Source: Hyphomicrobiales bacterium (GTDB taxonomy: Bacteria > Pseudomonadota > Alphaproteobacteria > Rhizobiales > Methyloligellaceae). From it: a stretch of 35,336 bases of DNA. Each line of letters begins with the position of its first letter. Position 1 is the first letter of the stretch. Of this stretch, positions 35,126 through 35,336 are shown one piece after another. The notes below the pieces were generated by a model. It was not told the DNA's origin. It searched no databases and saw only the letters and a program-made list of their open reading frames with translations. Location: the NCBI GenBank assembly GCA_021775575.1, contig JAJFHO010000109.1, positions 1 to 35,336 of the forward strand, written 5' to 3'. A program made the translations under genes and the position numbers.

Positions 35126-35336
35126 CACGCCGGTGCTCCGCCGCCAAGTTCCACCACGAGGATCTCGGGCGGCGAACCGAAGCGCACGGGCATCATCGAA
35201 CAGCCGAGCCCGCCCGACACGATCAAATGGCGGCCCTCCTCCACGATATGGCCATAGGCGTAGCGGTTTCCATAGGCTGAGGGCACGACGGGCGCATAGC
35301 CGAAAAGACGGACCTGGCCGCCATGGGTATGGCCGC
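35125..35336 (-). CDS. Metallophosphoesterase, C-terminal part (5' end outside window)
   Basis: The minus-strand frame enters at the window edge and stops with TGA at 35125-35127, giving about 70 residues. It contains GHTHGGQVRLFGYAPVVPS, the GHTH metal-binding motif near the C-terminus of calcineurin-type phosphoesterases. Then come YGNRYAYGHIVEEGRHLIVS and GGLGCSMMPVRFGSPPEI, the normal ending of YkuE-like enzymes. Such enzymes use two metal ions to hydrolyse phosphoesters; YkuE-like ones are often membrane-linked. The substrate is unknown. It is coupled to ybgC through the overlapping TGATG. Confidence 0.85.
   Translation of the reverse strand, partial: GHTHGGQVRLFGYAPVVPSAYGNRYAYGHIVEEGRHLIVSGGLGCSMMPVRFGSPPEILVVELGGGAPA

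Noticed and set aside
1-35336. CRISPR array, toxin–antitoxin, phage or defence island
   Set aside because: No regularly spaced direct repeats and no marker genes for these systems were found on either strand.

Overview
The window is GC-rich, densely coded chromosomal DNA from an alphaproteobacterium. The best fit is the Rhizobiales/Hyphomicrobiales or a Parvibaculum-like relative. Grounds: the purA–serA–serC neighbourhood, the order ybgC-tolQ-tolR-tolA-tolB-pal-cpoB-tilS-ftsH-folP-glmM, alphaproteobacterial-type porins, a bactofilin, CtrA-like TTAA-N7-TTAA boxes, and a leader resembling the alphaproteobacterial serC RNA motif. Genus cannot be decided from the sequence.

Layout. (1) 1-2040, plus strand: 3' end of a porin with a textbook terminator, a bactofilin, and a small exported protein of unknown function. 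(2) 2039-10873: an ftsH paralogue and purA (minus), two EamA/DMT-type transporters (plus) around a small Tyr-rich exported protein, then serA and serC (minus), which make serine from 3-phosphoglycerate. (3) 11218-19770: a carbon-metabolism cluster. ppc, mcl and a LuxR-type regulator are on the minus strand. Divergent from them is an operon of mtkA, mtkB, a truncated hydroxypyruvate-reductase-like remnant and a class V aminotransferase. Together these make the C4-splitting half of the serine cycle: PEP to oxaloacetate, then (via malate) malyl-CoA, then acetyl-CoA plus glyoxylate, with an aminotransferase that may act on glyoxylate. (4) 19771-21310: a gene-poor scar holding an rnpB-like 3' fragment, an IS110-family remnant and a broken IS3-family orfA. 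(5) 21312-22491: an outer-membrane beta-barrel gene behind an AT-rich region with three perfect CtrA-type boxes. (6) 22492-35336, all minus strand: glmM, folP, the second ftsH, tilS, cpoB, pal, a short lipoprotein, tolB, tolA, tolR, tolQ, ybgC and the end of a metallophosphoesterase gene. This is cell-envelope housekeeping.

Most notable: the malyl-CoA/serine-cycle module, which has lost its hydroxypyruvate reductase and carries an atypical aminotransferase and an atypical receiver-HTH regulator; the CtrA-box array before an OMP gene; the IS scar with an RNase P-like fragment; two FtsH paralogues about 21 kb apart; and an unusually small lipoprotein inside the tol-pal cluster. No CRISPR array, phage, tRNA, intact rRNA or defence system was seen.
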